Source: Chrysopilus asiliformis
Taxonomy: Eukaryota > Arthropoda > Insecta > Diptera > Rhagionidae
Assembly: GCA_964034945.1 (NCBI GenBank)
Contig: OZ035960.1
Coordinates: 31,612,368 to 31,676,367, forward strand
DNA length: 64,000 nt
Direction of reading: 5' to 3'
A program made the position numbers and the translations under genes. Positions 12,252-25,400 of the stretch are shown here, one piece after another (within the stretch, counting starts at the first letter, position 1; each line of letters opens with the position of its first letter). The notes under the pieces are model-generated. The model saw only the letters and a list, made by a program, of their open reading frames with translations, had not been told where the DNA came from and did no database searches.

Positions 12252-13411
12252 CTAGAATTTGGACCCGGCTTCGCCCGGCTAAAAGCGTGAACAGAAAAAA
12301 ACTTAGGAAAACTAAATTCATTTGGTTAAAAATTAGGTAGCCTGCATGCTGTTTGTTAGTTTTTTCTCTTCGGAAAATAATTAACAAACTAACAAAAAAT
12401 TCCAGCACTTGCATTCGGTATTTACTTTACCTCCCTCCGCTTACTCCCCCACCTCTCGAGCTACCTTTTAATGAGTCTATGTTGGGGCTGGACTCCCGAC
12501 GAACATCTATGCCAAATTTCAGGCCTATCGGTTAAGTAGTTTCCCCGCGAAAGAGTAACATAGCGCAAAAACTAAGTTTCGAAATAACTTTACCCCCTCC
12601 CCTTACTCCCCCACCTATCGGGCTACTTTTTAATGGGTCTGTGTTGGCGCTGGACCCCCGACAATCATCTATGCCAAATTTCAGGCCAATCACTTCAGTA
12701 GTTTCCCCGCGAAAGAGTAACATAGCGCAAAAACTAAGTTTCGAAATCACTTTACCCCCTCCCCTTACTCCCTCACCTATCGGGCTACTTTTTACTGGAT
12801 CTGTGTTGTGGCTGAGCCCCCGACGAACATTTACGCCAAATTTCAGGCCAATCGGTTCAGTAGTTTCCTCGCGAAACAGTAACATAGCGCAAAAACTAAG
12901 TTTCGAAATCACTTTACCCCCTCCCCTTACTCCCCCCACCTCTCGGGCTACTTTTTAATGGATCTGTGTTGGGGCTGGACTCTCGACTAACATCTGTGCC
13001 AAATGTCAGGCCAATCGGTTCAGTAGTTTCCCCGCGAAAGGGTAACATAGAGGAAGAGCTAAGTTTCGAGAACACTTTACCCCCTCCCCTTACTCCCCCC
13101 ACCCTCGGGCTACTTTTTAATGGGTCTATGTTGGTGCTGGACCCCCAACGAACATTTGTGCCGAATTTCAGGTCAATCGGGTCAGTAGTTTCCCCGCGAA
13201 AGAGTAACATAGCGCAAAAACTAAGTTTCGAAATCGCTTTACCCCCTCCCCTTATCCCCCCACCCCTCGTGCTACTTTTCCGTATGCCTATGTTGGAACC
13301 AGAACTACCACAGACACTCATGCCAAATTTCAAGTCAATCGGTTCAGCCGTTTTTGCGTGAAAGAGGAACAGACAGACAGACAGACACCAACTCATTTTT
13401 ATATATTAGTA
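12252..13411 (-). mobile_element. Helitron/Helentron-like (DINE-1-type) element with six 162-163-bp tandem units
   Basis: On the minus strand it begins with an AT-rich end and a (GTCT)n tract, continues through six tandem units and ends in a CCGG/CCGG hairpin, about a dozen bases, then CTAG followed by T. That order matches DINE-1 Helentrons. Unit starts (GCTAC words) lie at 12460, 12622, 12784, 12947, 13109 and 13271. The last unit on the plus strand is diverged and is shared with the shorter copy at 46829-47209. Both strands stay open because the period is close to a multiple of three. No Rep/helicase is present. Confidence 0.6.
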
Positions 13412-13591
13412 TATTAGTATATATTAGTATGATAACTACTCTACAGATCACTCATCGTGCCAGAAATCGAACCACAAAAAATAGGGATGCGGCCTCTATT
13501 ATTGTCTAATTTGAATTTTTTTGTGTTTATTTATGTTTAATTATTTAATTTTTTTTTAATTTATTACTTCTACCAGTATAGATAGGTTGAT

Positions 13592-13798
13592 CAGTGGCGA
13601 AACGTCAAAGTAGACTGTCTACTAGACAGCATAACCACAGCATGGTAAAAAAAATATTATTTAAACCCTAAAAAGAATAAATTTATTGCGTATTAACAAA
13701 AAACATTACTATTATTACATTTTCAATAGTTACTGTTTCTTTATGTCCTTTTTCTACTAAGTTATATCTATGCTGTCTAGCCTGACGCTTCGCCACTG
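13592..13798. mobile_element. hAT-like short element (TIR only)
   Basis: Ends CAGTGGCGAAACGTCA and the inverse of CAGTGGCGAAGCGTCA. The CAGTGGCG start is typical of hAT elements, but I could not match an 8-bp target duplication. An internal AGACAGCATA pair is also inverted. Confidence 0.5.
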
Positions 13799-14273
13799 CA
13801 AATCAGGATCATAACTGTCCAATCTTAGCTGTTTAGATATCAACTTTGTTTTGTTGAAAACATTTAATAGACACATTTGAGATAGATATAGAGCATGTAC
13901 GATGCGATGCCAATAGTGGCCGTAGGCTATAATTTTTTTTACAACCCCTTCCCTTTTCCACCAAAATAAAAGCCATTTTTTTGAATTTCGCCCAGCACGG
14001 TGTGTCGCCTCGAAAAAATTAATAAGACAAAAAGTATCAAGAATACAATTTTACATATCACTGCCATACATCAAAAATCAATCGGAACACTCCTTTCTCT
14101 TTCCTTATACAACTGGAATATTTTTTTTCTTATTTGAAAGCGCCGCGCCCTCTTAAAAAGTGCTTCCAATAAAACTTTCCATACTTCATATTCGAATCGA
14201 CACTTTAATAAAAGTAATATCAATTTAATAACAGCTTCAGTTCTTCATATTATTTTATACCTTGAATAAAAAG
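13799..14273. other. AT-rich intergenic sequence
   Basis: No gene signal or repeat boundary seen. Confidence 0.3.
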
Positions 14274-14945
14274 CAGGGATGGCTTCATGTAACTTATTTT
14301 CGATTAAATGACTAGTTGAAGGAAATCTTTGGTCGACTAGGCCGACCCCCATTCTGGTGCACACGATATAAAAAGTATTTTCTAAATAAGTTGGGGTCGC
14401 TGATTCCTACAAAATTAATTTGACTGTGGATAAATTTGGCAGTAGTTTGGTTGGGTCAGCTCTACATTTAACACTCTAACTGCCACGTCAGTCAAAAAGA
14501 TCTCACACCTAACTGTTGTGTACAGTGCAACAATGAAAATTATTAAAGTATTCGCTGCAGCCGCAACGATATTTTGTAGTTGCACACACTTTATGGTAAT
14601 AAAATAACATTTAGGTATAATTTTGTTTAAATTTTTTTTCTTAGTGCATCCTTTTTGACTGACAACTAAATATTCGAAAAAAGCTTAAACCGGTCGTGGC
14701 AGTTAGAGTATTAAGATATGAAGGAAAAAATAATTGTTGATTTCCAAATTATAAATATTCAAACCAATTTTTCAATCTAAAAAAGTAGAGCTGGTACAGG
14801 AAACTGCTCTAAGATTCAGATTCAGCGACCCCAAATTACGTAGAAAATAATCTTTTAACGTGTGCACCAGAATGTTAGCCTGTATAATAATTTTTGGTCG
14901 ACTAATGGTTGAAAATAAGTTAGATAAAGCCACCCTAGCTTTACA
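14274..14945. mobile_element. Diverged hAT-like element with long inverted ends, host of a TTAA element
   Basis: The ends CAGGGATGGC and the inverse of TAGGGTGGC begin inverted repeats of about 120 bp that share TAACTTATTTTC, TTGGTCGACTA, ATTCTGGTGCACACG and TTGGGGTCGCTGA. The inner half is interrupted by the TTAA-flanked element at 14472-14710. I found no clear target duplication. Confidence 0.6.
14472..14710. mobile_element. piggyBac-like MITE with TTAA duplications
   Basis: Terminal inverted repeats of 16 bp (CACTCTAACTGCCACG against TACTCTAACTGCCACG) are flanked by TTAA at 14468-14471 and 14711-14714. The 239-bp interior is non-coding. It sits inside the hAT-like inverted repeat. Confidence 0.7.
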
Positions 14946-14950
14946 AACTA

Positions 14951-15144
14951 CAGACAAAGCTCGATTTATGCATAAAGGTAAAATTTAAGCCATTTGCATA
15001 AATCGCAATCAAATTTGCCAATTTTTTTATTAAATGCGTAAACGCTTCTTGCATTTAATGAAAAAATTTTGTTACAACTTCTATTTGTAAATAATAACAA
15101 ATATTTTTTCTTGTGCGTTTTGCGTAAATCAAGCCTTGCCTTTG
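14951..15144. mobile_element. MITE family A (CAGGCAAAGCTCGATT ends), copy 1
   Basis: Inverted ends resembling CAGACAAAGCTCGATT. Members at 22411-22632 and 43968-44202 share ends and interior words such as AAATGCGTAAAC. This is the most diverged of the three copies. It abuts the preceding hAT-like element. Confidence 0.65.
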
Positions 15145-15281
15145 TTTTCTAGAAAATGGGGTGACAATGGGACGGGAAAATAAGAAAGGCAAATATCTTA
15201 TTGAAAGAAGTATAAATCCGTCAGAAACGGGCTAGTAGATTATAAAAACAAGATGAGTTCTTTCTTAATTCTTAAATTCAA

Positions 15282-15287
15282 TTTATT
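15282..15287 (-). other. Candidate polyadenylation signal of ribophorin I
   Basis: AATAAA on the minus strand, about 275 bases past the stop codon at 15563. Position and orientation fit; no transcript evidence. Confidence 0.4.
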
Positions 15288-15562
15288 AATATTAAAATTC
15301 AATTTAAATACAAGATATTAACCCTCGATAGTTTCGCGTAAGTCGATCAATACCGGAATGCTGTGAAATTAAACAAAACAAACATTTTCTCGCTGCAATT
15401 CTTGCTACATGAAAATATAAAACAAAAACTTATTAAATCTACACGAATATTCCGGTTAAAGTTAATTATATTTGCTGTTTACAGAAATGCAAATCTCGAA
15501 ATGTGACTATTACAAAAAAAAACACTGTTTTTGTTAACTAGGAAAAAAAATATCATCACAAC

Positions 15563-16988
15563 CTAATCCTTGTGATGATGAGCTTCCCGCTCCTTCAAAA
15601 TGGAGAAGTCTAGCCGCATCCACAAAATGACCAGAACAAAGAGGATGTACAAGAAACCGATGACCAACAGTGGCTCTTGCAACATGGTAATCCGCGAGAA
15701 GTTATATTTGATGTTAAAGTCGTGGATGTGGTTCTCCACGAGGTTCTTTTTTGTGAAAAATACGACCGGCCGACCGAATGTGTCGAGGTAAGTGTAGTGC
15801 AGGCTATCGGGTAGTCGGGTTACTGGATATGGGGTGATTAGCTTAATGTTGGCACTTCCTTCGGGCAGGATAACCTTGACGATGACCTCATCTACGACCA
15901 TGTCATCGAAAATGTGGTCAATAACACGCATCTTCAGCAAAAGGTTGTCCCCAGAGTTGAAGAGATACTCAAATGATGGAACGTTGTAGCCTAGAGTATA
16001 ATGAGTCTTCCAGCCACCAAAAAGTGGAAACCGTGGTCGCAAATCCAACTCAACGGAATCCTTCAGGACCTTCATATTCGAGGTTGAAATGTTTCCGTTT
16101 GTGTCTCTGTAGTAAACGCCCGTGGCAGAGGCGGGGAGGATAGTTTTGTACGACTTGACGCAGGATTGGGCACTTCGAGAATCCTTCTGGAAATCATAGC
16201 GTGAGAATGGCCCCTTAAGCTGAGCTCCAGTGTGGACAATGTCGATAGTCTCCTCGACGGCGATGTTTCCCCAGTGCGAGACTTCAATAATTCTCTCCAA
16301 GCGGGTCACGGTAAGGAACGGTGTGTGATTCTCATAGTGAACCATGAGATCCTCTTTCGTAAACGCTGGACCACAACAAAAACACATTAGAAAATATTAT
16401 CGTTAGATTGACAATCAACTTACGAGCAATGTTCTCATAGTTTCCATAGTTTATTGTGCTGTCGGATGTTGAAACAGGCTTCACTTGCGTGTAAGACTCG
16501 ACATTTTTCGAACTCAACTGAACGGTGGTCTTCTGCGAAACCGTTTTGTACGGAGAATAGAAATAGAGATTTCCGAAATATCTGACCAGCTGTCGGTCGG
16601 ACTGCGTAATTTGAACTGGATGCGGAACCAAGGATTTTGTAAAGACCGTCTCGATATAAATTACGGAAGGCGTGTTGCCAGCGAAGGACATCAAAAATTC
16701 TGTCCCTTTCGACGTCTTCGACTCGCTGAGTTTCAGTTCCTTCTTCGACGAGTCCTTGGCTGAAATGTAAGCCAGGTTCTCCCGTTCGCCTTCCGGCACA
16801 ACAAAACTGTAGGCGCTGATGGGTTTATTTGCTGCATGGCTAACAGTTATCTTGTACGAGATCTTCACTAGTTGAGAGGTTAAATCGATGGTTCGCTCGA
16901 CATTCTTGTTTTCTATCTCCGAATCGATGGCCGACAAGCAGCTCGATATCAGAGCTGCTGAAAACACCACAAAAATAAACGTTTTCAT
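15563..16988 (-). CDS. RPN1: Ribophorin I, oligosaccharyltransferase subunit 1
   Basis: Exons 16988-16424 and 16365-15563 join through a 58-bp GT-AG intron (GTAAGT donor, GGTCCAG acceptor) with matching phase, giving 455 aa. Residues 1-20 form a signal peptide. The lumenal domain includes the family signatures [11 protein letters not shown] and [26 protein letters not shown]. One membrane segment lies at about 420-438 and is followed by a 17-residue cytosolic tail. Sequons include NHT, NIS and NFS. Ribophorin I belongs to the ER oligosaccharyltransferase complex and presents membrane substrates for N-glycosylation. The human protein is about 607 aa with a long cytosolic domain; this form lacks it. 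The start at 16988 is preferred over an in-frame ATG eight codons upstream because it gives a cleaner signal peptide. Confidence 0.97.
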
Positions 16989-17459
16989 AGCTAATTTCTT
17001 TATAAAACACACCGGTTCGCCGCCGCTGAAATGCCGATAAAACTTGCCCCGAAAATGACACGTAGGTTTTAGAATAAGTGAGTGCGATGAAGATACGCAA
17101 AAAAATACCCTTAAAAATGTAAAGTACTTGAAAACATAGTTTTCTAGAGAGCCACAGCTTTATAAATAATGAATTTTTTCGAATAGCTTTAAAAAAGGTG
17201 AGAACTCGTATGATCTAATGGGGAAATTTTTCTTGTTTTTAGTAGTGTTTTTTGCTACTGTATGACATATCTAAAATTGAATTTCAATTAAATATTAATA
17301 ATACACACTGCACACATTTTGATTGCTTATCCGTGATGCTTTTGTGTTTCCTGCAATTGAATTGCTAGTAAATTTTTTAATGCCGTTTATGCGAATAATC
17401 ACACGAAATTCAAAGAAAACTGAAACTCTTTAGAAAAGTTATGGAAATTTTTTGGTTTT
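16989..17459. other. 5' flank of ribophorin I
   Basis: The first 100 bases are probably 5' UTR of the minus-strand gene; the rest is AT-rich without a feature I recognise. Confidence 0.35.
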
Positions 17460-18435
17460 AAAAATAAGAAAAGCTACAATTGCCAGGGGCCAATCGTCAA
17501 ATACTCTATATGATGACAGATAAAATGTTTATTTAAAAAAACCATTTGTATAGGAGAGGGGGAAAGGAGTGGTTTGATAGGAGTTTAATGTGTGGATAAT
17601 TTATGTAAAATCCTATTCTAAACACATTTTATTTTTATCAATTTTTCAATATTACCGTGTTCGAGAAAATCGCAAAAAAATATTTGAAAATTTTGCCCGT
17701 TCAAGAACTTAGCCTAGCTATTTACGAGAAACGTAACTATACAAAATTTCAAGTCTGTAGCTCAATCCTTATGGTGTTCACGGACGGACGGACATGCGGT
17801 AATCAAAATCTTTTGTCATCCCTAACACCATGGTGTAATTCATTTTCGTGCCCGATTGGTTCGATGCGTTAAGCGTCGTTGTCATTGATCAAGTTACTTG
17901 AATCAAGTAGTCGTACATGCACGATATTTGACGTTGTGTACGTCGCACGCATATGTGTTAGTTGCTGACAAATCAACTTGATTCAAAGTAGACGGCATTC
18001 CTACTTTTGTTTCAACTTGATTCCAACACATGCTCATAAAAGCGTGTGGAAACGAAGCAGCTCTATATGTGTGTGTGTTTAAATTCATTTTGTTTTCTAT
18101 TTTCGCTGGAGAAGGTTGCCGACTTTTGTAAAAAAGTTTCACTGCCTAATGCCAAAACAAACACAATTGTCACAAATCTTCGTACAACACAATTTAAGGT
18201 TAAATTTAATGTAGCGATTTATTTCCTCAGAAAATTTTAGGTTATGTTTTCGCCTAGATGTCAATTTTACTTGCAAGAGCTACTTGATACGTGTGGATGG
18301 CTGAATGTAGCGGAATGTTGCTGAATTATCTACTTGCAATCAAGTAACTGGCATAATGACAACGGCGCTTAACAAACATTATGCTAAATCGAATATACTT
18401 CTATATGATATATCATATCGAATATAAAAAGGTTT
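17460..18435 (+). repeat. Dispersed repeat R2, copy 1, split by a TTAA element
   Basis: Sequence on both sides of the insertion at 17873-18368 aligns with the inverse of 58085-58745. Shared text includes CAATCGTCAAATACTCTATA, TTACGAGAAACG and ATATGATATATCATAT. It carries a short (CGGA)n tract, which is (GTCC)n on the other strand. No coding capacity; it might be a non-autonomous retroelement or a Helentron-like element. Confidence 0.7.
17873..18368. mobile_element. piggyBac-like element with TTAA duplications inserted in repeat R2
   Basis: Terminal inverted repeats (GCGTCGTTGTCATT against GCGCCGTTGTCATT) are bounded by TTAA at 17869-17872 and 18369-18372. The uninterrupted R2 relative near 58130-58160 reads through this point with a single TTA. 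It therefore serves as a paralogous empty site, dating this insertion after R2 dispersal. The 496-bp interior has no transposase. Confidence 0.85.
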
Positions 18436-19305
18436 TGCTATTGTGTGAAATAGATTTTGTAACAAAAGTGATGTAAATAATCGCTTTTTCGTCAGCATTC
18501 GCGAATTTTTTTGATCGCAAGAATTAATGACGAACTACGAATCAAATAAACAAGAAGAGTGAAATGTGAACAAAAACCAGTGGCGTATCAAACCAAATCT
18601 AACTTAATCTGAATGTAACTTTTGCTTCCATCAAATTTTATCATGAAGTCACTACGCTGAATACCAGTGTTGGTGGTTACTCATATCAAGAAAATTGCTT
18701 CTTTTTGACAGCTCTCCGCTGGCCTCCTTATATTTTGACTATTATATTGGCATGAGTCAAAGAACACTTTTTTGTAATTTTCTTGGAAACGGTGAGTCAT
18801 GTGGAAAAATATTTTAATGACAAAAAGTGTAATTATTTGTGGATATTGAATTAAAATAGATTTAATGGCCTTTTTTGTAAAAAAAAACTACGAAATCCTA
18901 TTTGAAAAGCGAATACAAACACTAGGTTTGAATAGCACAATCAAACTATAAAATCTTAGAACACACACATGCAAAAAACAGCAATCACACTTTAAATATA
19001 GTTTATAATTTTTTTTATGTTTTTTTTGTGTTTTATCAATATACAAATAATAATAGTTTTATTTTTAATCTTTTGTTTTATTGTTTTTATTTAAAATTGA
19101 TAATAAATACTTTTATGGTTATCTAAAATTTGCAATTTCTTTATTTTTAAAAAAATTAGTAAAAATTTATTTATAAGTAATTTTCATTTTATATGTCGCG
19201 TGAAGTTTTTTTTTTTTTTTGTAATTATCAATGATTTAAGAAAAGAAGAAATGAACATCCTTGCTTTGTTTCATTATTCCTAAACTGATTTCTTTTTCCT
19301 ATTGT
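18436..19305. other. AT-rich intergenic sequence between CAP and ribophorin I
   Basis: Long T and A runs. No gene or repeat boundary recognised. Confidence 0.35.
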
Positions 19306-19318
19306 TTTATTATTTATT
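19306..19318 (-). other. Candidate polyadenylation signals of CAP
   Basis: Two AATAAA hexamers overlap this interval on the minus strand, about 135 bases past the stop at 19452. Confidence 0.5.
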
Positions 19319-19451
19319 GTTTTTGCTTGTGTATAGATGATGGGTTACGCATAAAAATACAAAATACTATTATTTCCATTAACTAATCAATATAAATGAG
19401 GATGTTTCTCATGTGTCGAATTGCATTTTCAGTTCGATCGACGTTTAAAAT

Positions 19452-22400
19452 TTAGCCAACACTCTCGACACAAATTGTTTGCAGTGAACTGCCACGAATT
19501 GTAGTTTTGTATTGTTCTGGAATCGGTTGTTCAACCTGAAAGTAATGCAAATATTAGGGTGTGCAATAAAATTTCACTTATAATACTTACGTATTCCCCA
19601 TTGTCCTTGGGAATTAAAACATTCATTTCGGATGATTTAGAGCTAATAATCTCCACCGCCATCGAATCCTTGGACAAATACATTTGGCAGCCATCGGTTT
19701 TGTCAATCGAAATTGTTGGCACCTTGCCAAGTACCTGAAATATTCAAATCGGAAATAAATATTCCATTGGAATTTGTTTTTAAGACGAGTATTTTCCTTT
19801 GTTAGGGGCTGTCCATAAAATATTACGTCATACATAAATCCTGTACAAAAAATATCGAAAAAGTCCCACAAAAAGGGGTTTGAAATGACTAAAATAAGCG
19901 TGACGTATTTTATGGACAACCGAAATTTACACGAAATTTGAAAAGCTGGAGTTCTTCCCCAAAAAAACACAAATTGCAGCGACTTCAATGCATTTTGGTA
20001 ATGAATTCTGCGCTTACCTGCATTTGAACACTTTGGCAATTGACGAATTCAATTGATGAGACGACAGCATCAAAAAGAAGCGAACATTTCTTACAAGAAT
20101 CCATAACGACACTATTTACTTTGCCCTTAATCGTCAGTGTTGAATCCTGGCAACGGAACATGTAAACAACGTTGTTCATTTCGGCATTTTCAACCAGAAG
20201 ACCTTGATTTGATTTTTGATATTCCTAAAATACAAATTTTCCCATTAAAGAAACGTTTTGAGAAATCTTTTTTTTTTACAGTTCTACTTACTATAAGCCA
20301 TTTCTTGCCATCGCGATTGAAAACTGGTGGTTTGTCAATGGGCAGAGAGGCAGGAGATATGCCGCCACTTGATGAGAATGGCTGCGGAGCCCTAAATGGA
20401 GCTGGCCCAGTGCGCAGTGTTGGATTCTTGTGGGTTTGCATATCGTCAGTAACTTTCTTTAGACCTAAAAGTATTTTTGACAAGAAAAAAATTAATAGTA
20501 ATCACAATCGAATTCACACTTTCCTATTAAGCGTTTAGTTCAGTTCAAATGCTAGCACATTACGAAATGTTTTTGCTTAATAAAAATTATTTTTGTAATA
20601 ATTACGTCTCTCTGGTCAAAATGTACACAAGGCATGCATCAAAAACAATGAAAATAAACAAAAATTTAAAACGAAAAAATGTTTCTTGTTCTTAATAATC
20701 ACACACAGCATAATTTTGTTTGACTTACTTTTAGTAATTCCTTCACCCTGATTAATTTCAGCGAATAATGCGCTTCGCTCATCGTTAGCTCCTAATGACA
20801 AATCGCCTAAGGCCAAAACTGGTGGGGGTGGCGGCGGCGGGCAACCAGCGGCCGATGGTGGGGGTGGTGGTGGAGCGGCAGCGCCTCCTTTACCAGACCA
20901 TACTAGGCCAGTCGTATGATATTGCTTGATGTATTGCTGTAGTTCGTTGAGTGTTTGAATCCAGGCACGCGCCCATTCAACATGCTTTGGATCCTTCTCT
21001 TTCCAATCTTTCAATACGCGATTCGTGTAAAATTGGCCAGCATCGTTCATCTCTTTAACGTGTGGACCTGGTGTCGGTGACTGTTGAAACGAAAACAAAA
21101 CAAACAACAATAAATATAAGACAGTATTCAAGAATGTGTTGGAAAATGCGAATCGAAAAATTATTAAAATTCATACGACTAGAAAACTAACAGATATCAA
21201 TTTATTATGTCTTTTTATTTATAACACAAAAATTCAACCAATGTTTACGCTATCGAATTTAATTCTTTTAGGGTTTTTTTTTTCTTGAGAGAACCTTCAA
21301 TTTGCATAAATTTTTGTGCGGGTGAGGGCTCGTATCGTATTACGGAGTATTTAACTAATGGTAAATTTAGAGCATGCTCTATTCTGGAGTCGAAGAGTGC
21401 CTACTTTATCAATACAATTTCGTTAGAAAAAATTTGTCCAAATTTTCTATTGAATTTAAAATCTACGCCATAATTCGGTCCTGGATTTTCTGCAGCTTTT
21501 AATGGTAGCTCCACAGCCTTTTTTTTGGGAAACTTTTTACAAATTTTTCGGGAAATTTTCTAGGATTTTTTTTTAATGTTTTGGGTAACTTTTTCGGGAA
21601 ATTTTTTGCAGGGGGGGAGAAGAGGGGAAAACGAGGAAAAAGCTTCTCCCTCACCACTCTTTTCCACCATATTTACACTTTTCCTCGTTCCCCATGGAAT
21701 TTTCCAATGGTCATACTCGTGAGTAAGAATTTTTGACTAAACTTTTGGCTCACTGCTCACGAGGAGACTAAATTACCCATGAGTAGTACTCATAAGTGAG
21801 CATTTCCAAACTTTGCCTGTAGTTAAGCTGAACATAACACAAAAAGATTCAACTCAATATCTCTAACGATGTAGAATCTAGCAGGAGAGGGGTTTTGAAC
21901 GGATAAGACCACAGAGGGGAGATATATAAAATCACCTTCCTAATTTTGTACTGAACACAAAACAAAAAAAATCATTTTGATATCTCAAACCGTGTAGAAT
22001 CTAGTTTGAGTCGTTGGGGGATAACCTTAAAGTTTGAATCTAAAGAAAGCCACATTTTTGCTTAAAGAGTATATTTCAATTTGCTTAATACTCTCTTTAT
22101 TTCTAAAAAAGGTTTGATTATCTCTCTTATTCCCAATTTTTCTAAAAAAAAATATTTGCATTTTACAATTTTTTTTATTTTATCACTTGATGTTCTGCAA
22201 ATTTCATTTCCCATTCATTTTCCAGTCAGTATTTCTTAAAAATGCATGGCTTTTCCAAATTTGAACCAAAATTGAGGTTATCTCGACGTTCTCAGTGATC
22301 GAATTATATGACACAGTTCAGAGTTCTCGGAAAACTTCGAGCGAATAAAAGAACGGATAGAGGGTCGATTAGAGCATTCAGAGTTATCTGAAATAATGAA

Positions 22401-25400
22401 AGAGCTCACCCAGGCAAAGCTCGATTTATGCAAATACTCGAATTATACACAAGAAAAAATATTCGTTTTTATTTATAAATAAAAGTTGGAACATTTTTTT
22501 AAAAGTTACATTTGATGCGTAAACATGCTTTCCCAGCTTCTTTTTTTTTCGGGACTTTCGATTGTTGCAATTTCGCAATCTGTTCAAACGGTTTAAATTT
22601 TACCTTGTGCATAAATCGAGCTTTTTTTCCTGTATTTTAAATTTTTCCCGAAAAACAAATTTATTTTTTACATAATACTGAAAAAATCTCGGGAAATAGT
22701 AAAGATAGCGAATAACGATAAAGCACAAAATTGTGGACAATATTATTCACTTCAATTAATCTCATAAATTGAACTACCAAAAACCATTAATTTCCGAGAA
22801 AACCCCAAAAAACTGAAATTTTTAGAGACAACAGTTAACGACAAAGGCAAAGTATAGGCAATTCAAGTAGTTTCACTTCATATACAATTATTTGTCAAAA
22901 TGACGTTGCACTAGTGCGGATGGAAGTAATTTCGGCAGGTGCGGTAAAGAGAAATCTATGCCTCTTGGAACGAGGGGCGTGACAAGGGACAAGAGACTGG
23001 CTGTATTGTTTCTCATTCATACTCAGGAGAAATATGTCGCTTCTCATTCGCTCTCATGATGTCAAATTGAAGTGAAATTACTTGGATTTACTTTGACAAA
23101 AGTGTGAAAAAATGTTATTATCTCAAACTTTGGTCATATAGTAGACTACAGGAAAAGTTTCGTTTCAGAGTACTTTAAAAAAACCAGTGTTCAATTTCGG
23201 CTAAGGGATTTCTACCAAATGTTGATAGGATCATCTCATTCCAGGACCATTCCAAAAGCTTGTGTGAAATTTCATGGCTCTAGTATTTTTGCAAAAAAAT
23301 TTTTACACAGACTGACATCGAGAAAGACATTTTTGTAATATGACTACAATCGAATGGGGAGTGCCCGAGAAATGTTTTTAGAGGTCGAAATTTTTCATGA
23401 ATACAATTTTTTTATTATACTTCGGACTACGTTACTTCGTATATGAAAGTAAATATCAGTTGTGGTCAACACAAAACTTTCTTCTACAAAATCTACGACC
23501 CTGTGCAATTTACGTTATAGCCCTGTCGTATTGTGAACCCAATACAACCTCCCAATAAATTGTTGGTTCATCCAAAAATATCAAAAACGTACAAAATTTG
23601 AGATAACTTGAGAACTGTAAAAGATATCAATTTACGGTAAATGGCAAAAATGTAGAAAATGTTAACATTTTTAATTATTCTTTAAACTGATTTGTCGAAA
23701 AACCGTTAGTTTGCAAATTATTCGCAAAAATATGATTTTTTACATATTAATGAAAATATCTCAATAACGGTAAAATATAACGGATAATGGTAAAAGACAA
23801 AATTGTGCAGAATGCCATTCTCATTAATTCACTTCATACATTCAGTCAGCAAAAACCCGTTAGTTTTCGAGATAATCGCAAAAAACTGTTTTTTTTTTTT
23901 GGAAATAACGGTTTATCTCGATAACAGGTTGAGATATCGAGTTATAGCTAAAGACAAAAGTGTGGGAAATTTTATTTTCTCCAAGTTTTGTCATACTTAA
24001 GGCCACTAAAAAACGCGTAGTTTGGGAGTAAATCGAGAAAAACGAAATTGTGATTTTTGAAAAACCGCCATTTTGGATACTTCCGGTTAACGGATTCCCA
24101 CCAAAAGTTGATAGGATCGTCCCATTTCAGGACCCAACATGCCTATAAAATTTCATGGCGCTAGCTCTATTAGTTTTTGAGAAATATTGTACACAGACTG
24201 ACAGACAGACTGACAGAGTGACAGACTGACAGAGTGACAGAGTGACAGAGTGACAGACTGACAGACTGACAGACTGACAGACTGACAGACAGACTGACAG
24301 ACAGAACGACATTTTTTTAATATGACTCCAATCGACTCAGGAGTGATCGGGAAATGTTTTTTAGGCAAAATTAAGAGGTCGAAATTTTTCATAAATACAA
24401 TACTTTATTATACTTCGTACTACGTACTTCGTATATGAAAGCAAAAATCTATATTAAATATTGTAGTTTAATTTCAGAATGAATCAACCGAAATATTTAT
24501 GAAATTTTATCGCAACCGCAACTGATATCAAAACGATGAAAAAATAAAATAAATAAATAAACTGAAAACTCACCACACAAACCCAACCCAGTGCGGGTAT
24601 ACTCTCACTGATAGCCGATAAATGATTAAAAAATTGTGATGCACGATTTTTTTCACGGAAATTTTGAACAGCAGTAATTTGATCGGATGTTGGCTTCAAG
24701 TATTCCATTTGTTTATTCTGCGGTGGCTGGGCGATTTGTGTAGCCAAAGTCACATATTGTTGTTGAGCACTACAAAAAAAAATACAAATAGTGAAAATGT
24801 AAATCATAGATCGATAAAATGCAATAAGAATGAAACTTACTTAAATGCTGACTTAACAAATTCAGCCTGTTTGGCTACATCACCACCGATTTTATTCGAT
24901 AGATTAATGAATTGGCTCAATGGGCCATTGACAATATCTTGATATCCGGCAACGCTCATATTGTCTACCGCTATTGAATCACCTACAGTTACTGGTATGC
25001 TTGATAAATCTACACTGATATTATATGATTGCTTTTGCAAAGGCGCTGGCCGATCGCTGGTAACAGCAACAACAGAGTCTTCGGTTAGATATTCGTCAAG
25101 AACGGTTGGGATATTCTCAAAACTGTTATTGGTATCGTCTGAGGTGGTTTTCTTAAAGTTCTCGTTAATATGATTCAGACACGATTCAATCTTATCGATT
25201 CGTTTGTCCAAACTCTCAGAGATCTTTGCGATTTGTTTACTGGCCGCTGGGATTGTTTCTTCTTGTTGTTGTTGTTCTTCTTCTTCTGCTGCTAAAGCTT
25301 CGACTTCAGGTGATTTTGGTGACTTTGATATTCCGTTGGACTTTTCTTCAGCTTCTATCACTTGACTTGGTGGTGTGCCCACAGAATGTTCCTCGCTATT

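Noticed and set aside
12532..13396. Overlapping long open frames on both strands with repeated peptides
   Set aside because: They follow the 162-163-bp tandem unit, which is almost a multiple of three; both strands open equally and no protein family is matched.
17657..17872. 71-residue frame before the TTAA element
   Set aside because: Lies in dispersed repeat R2; the other copy is not open in the same frame.
24127..24392. Cys/Ser/Val-rich peptides
   Set aside because: Translation of the (GACTGACA)n microsatellite.
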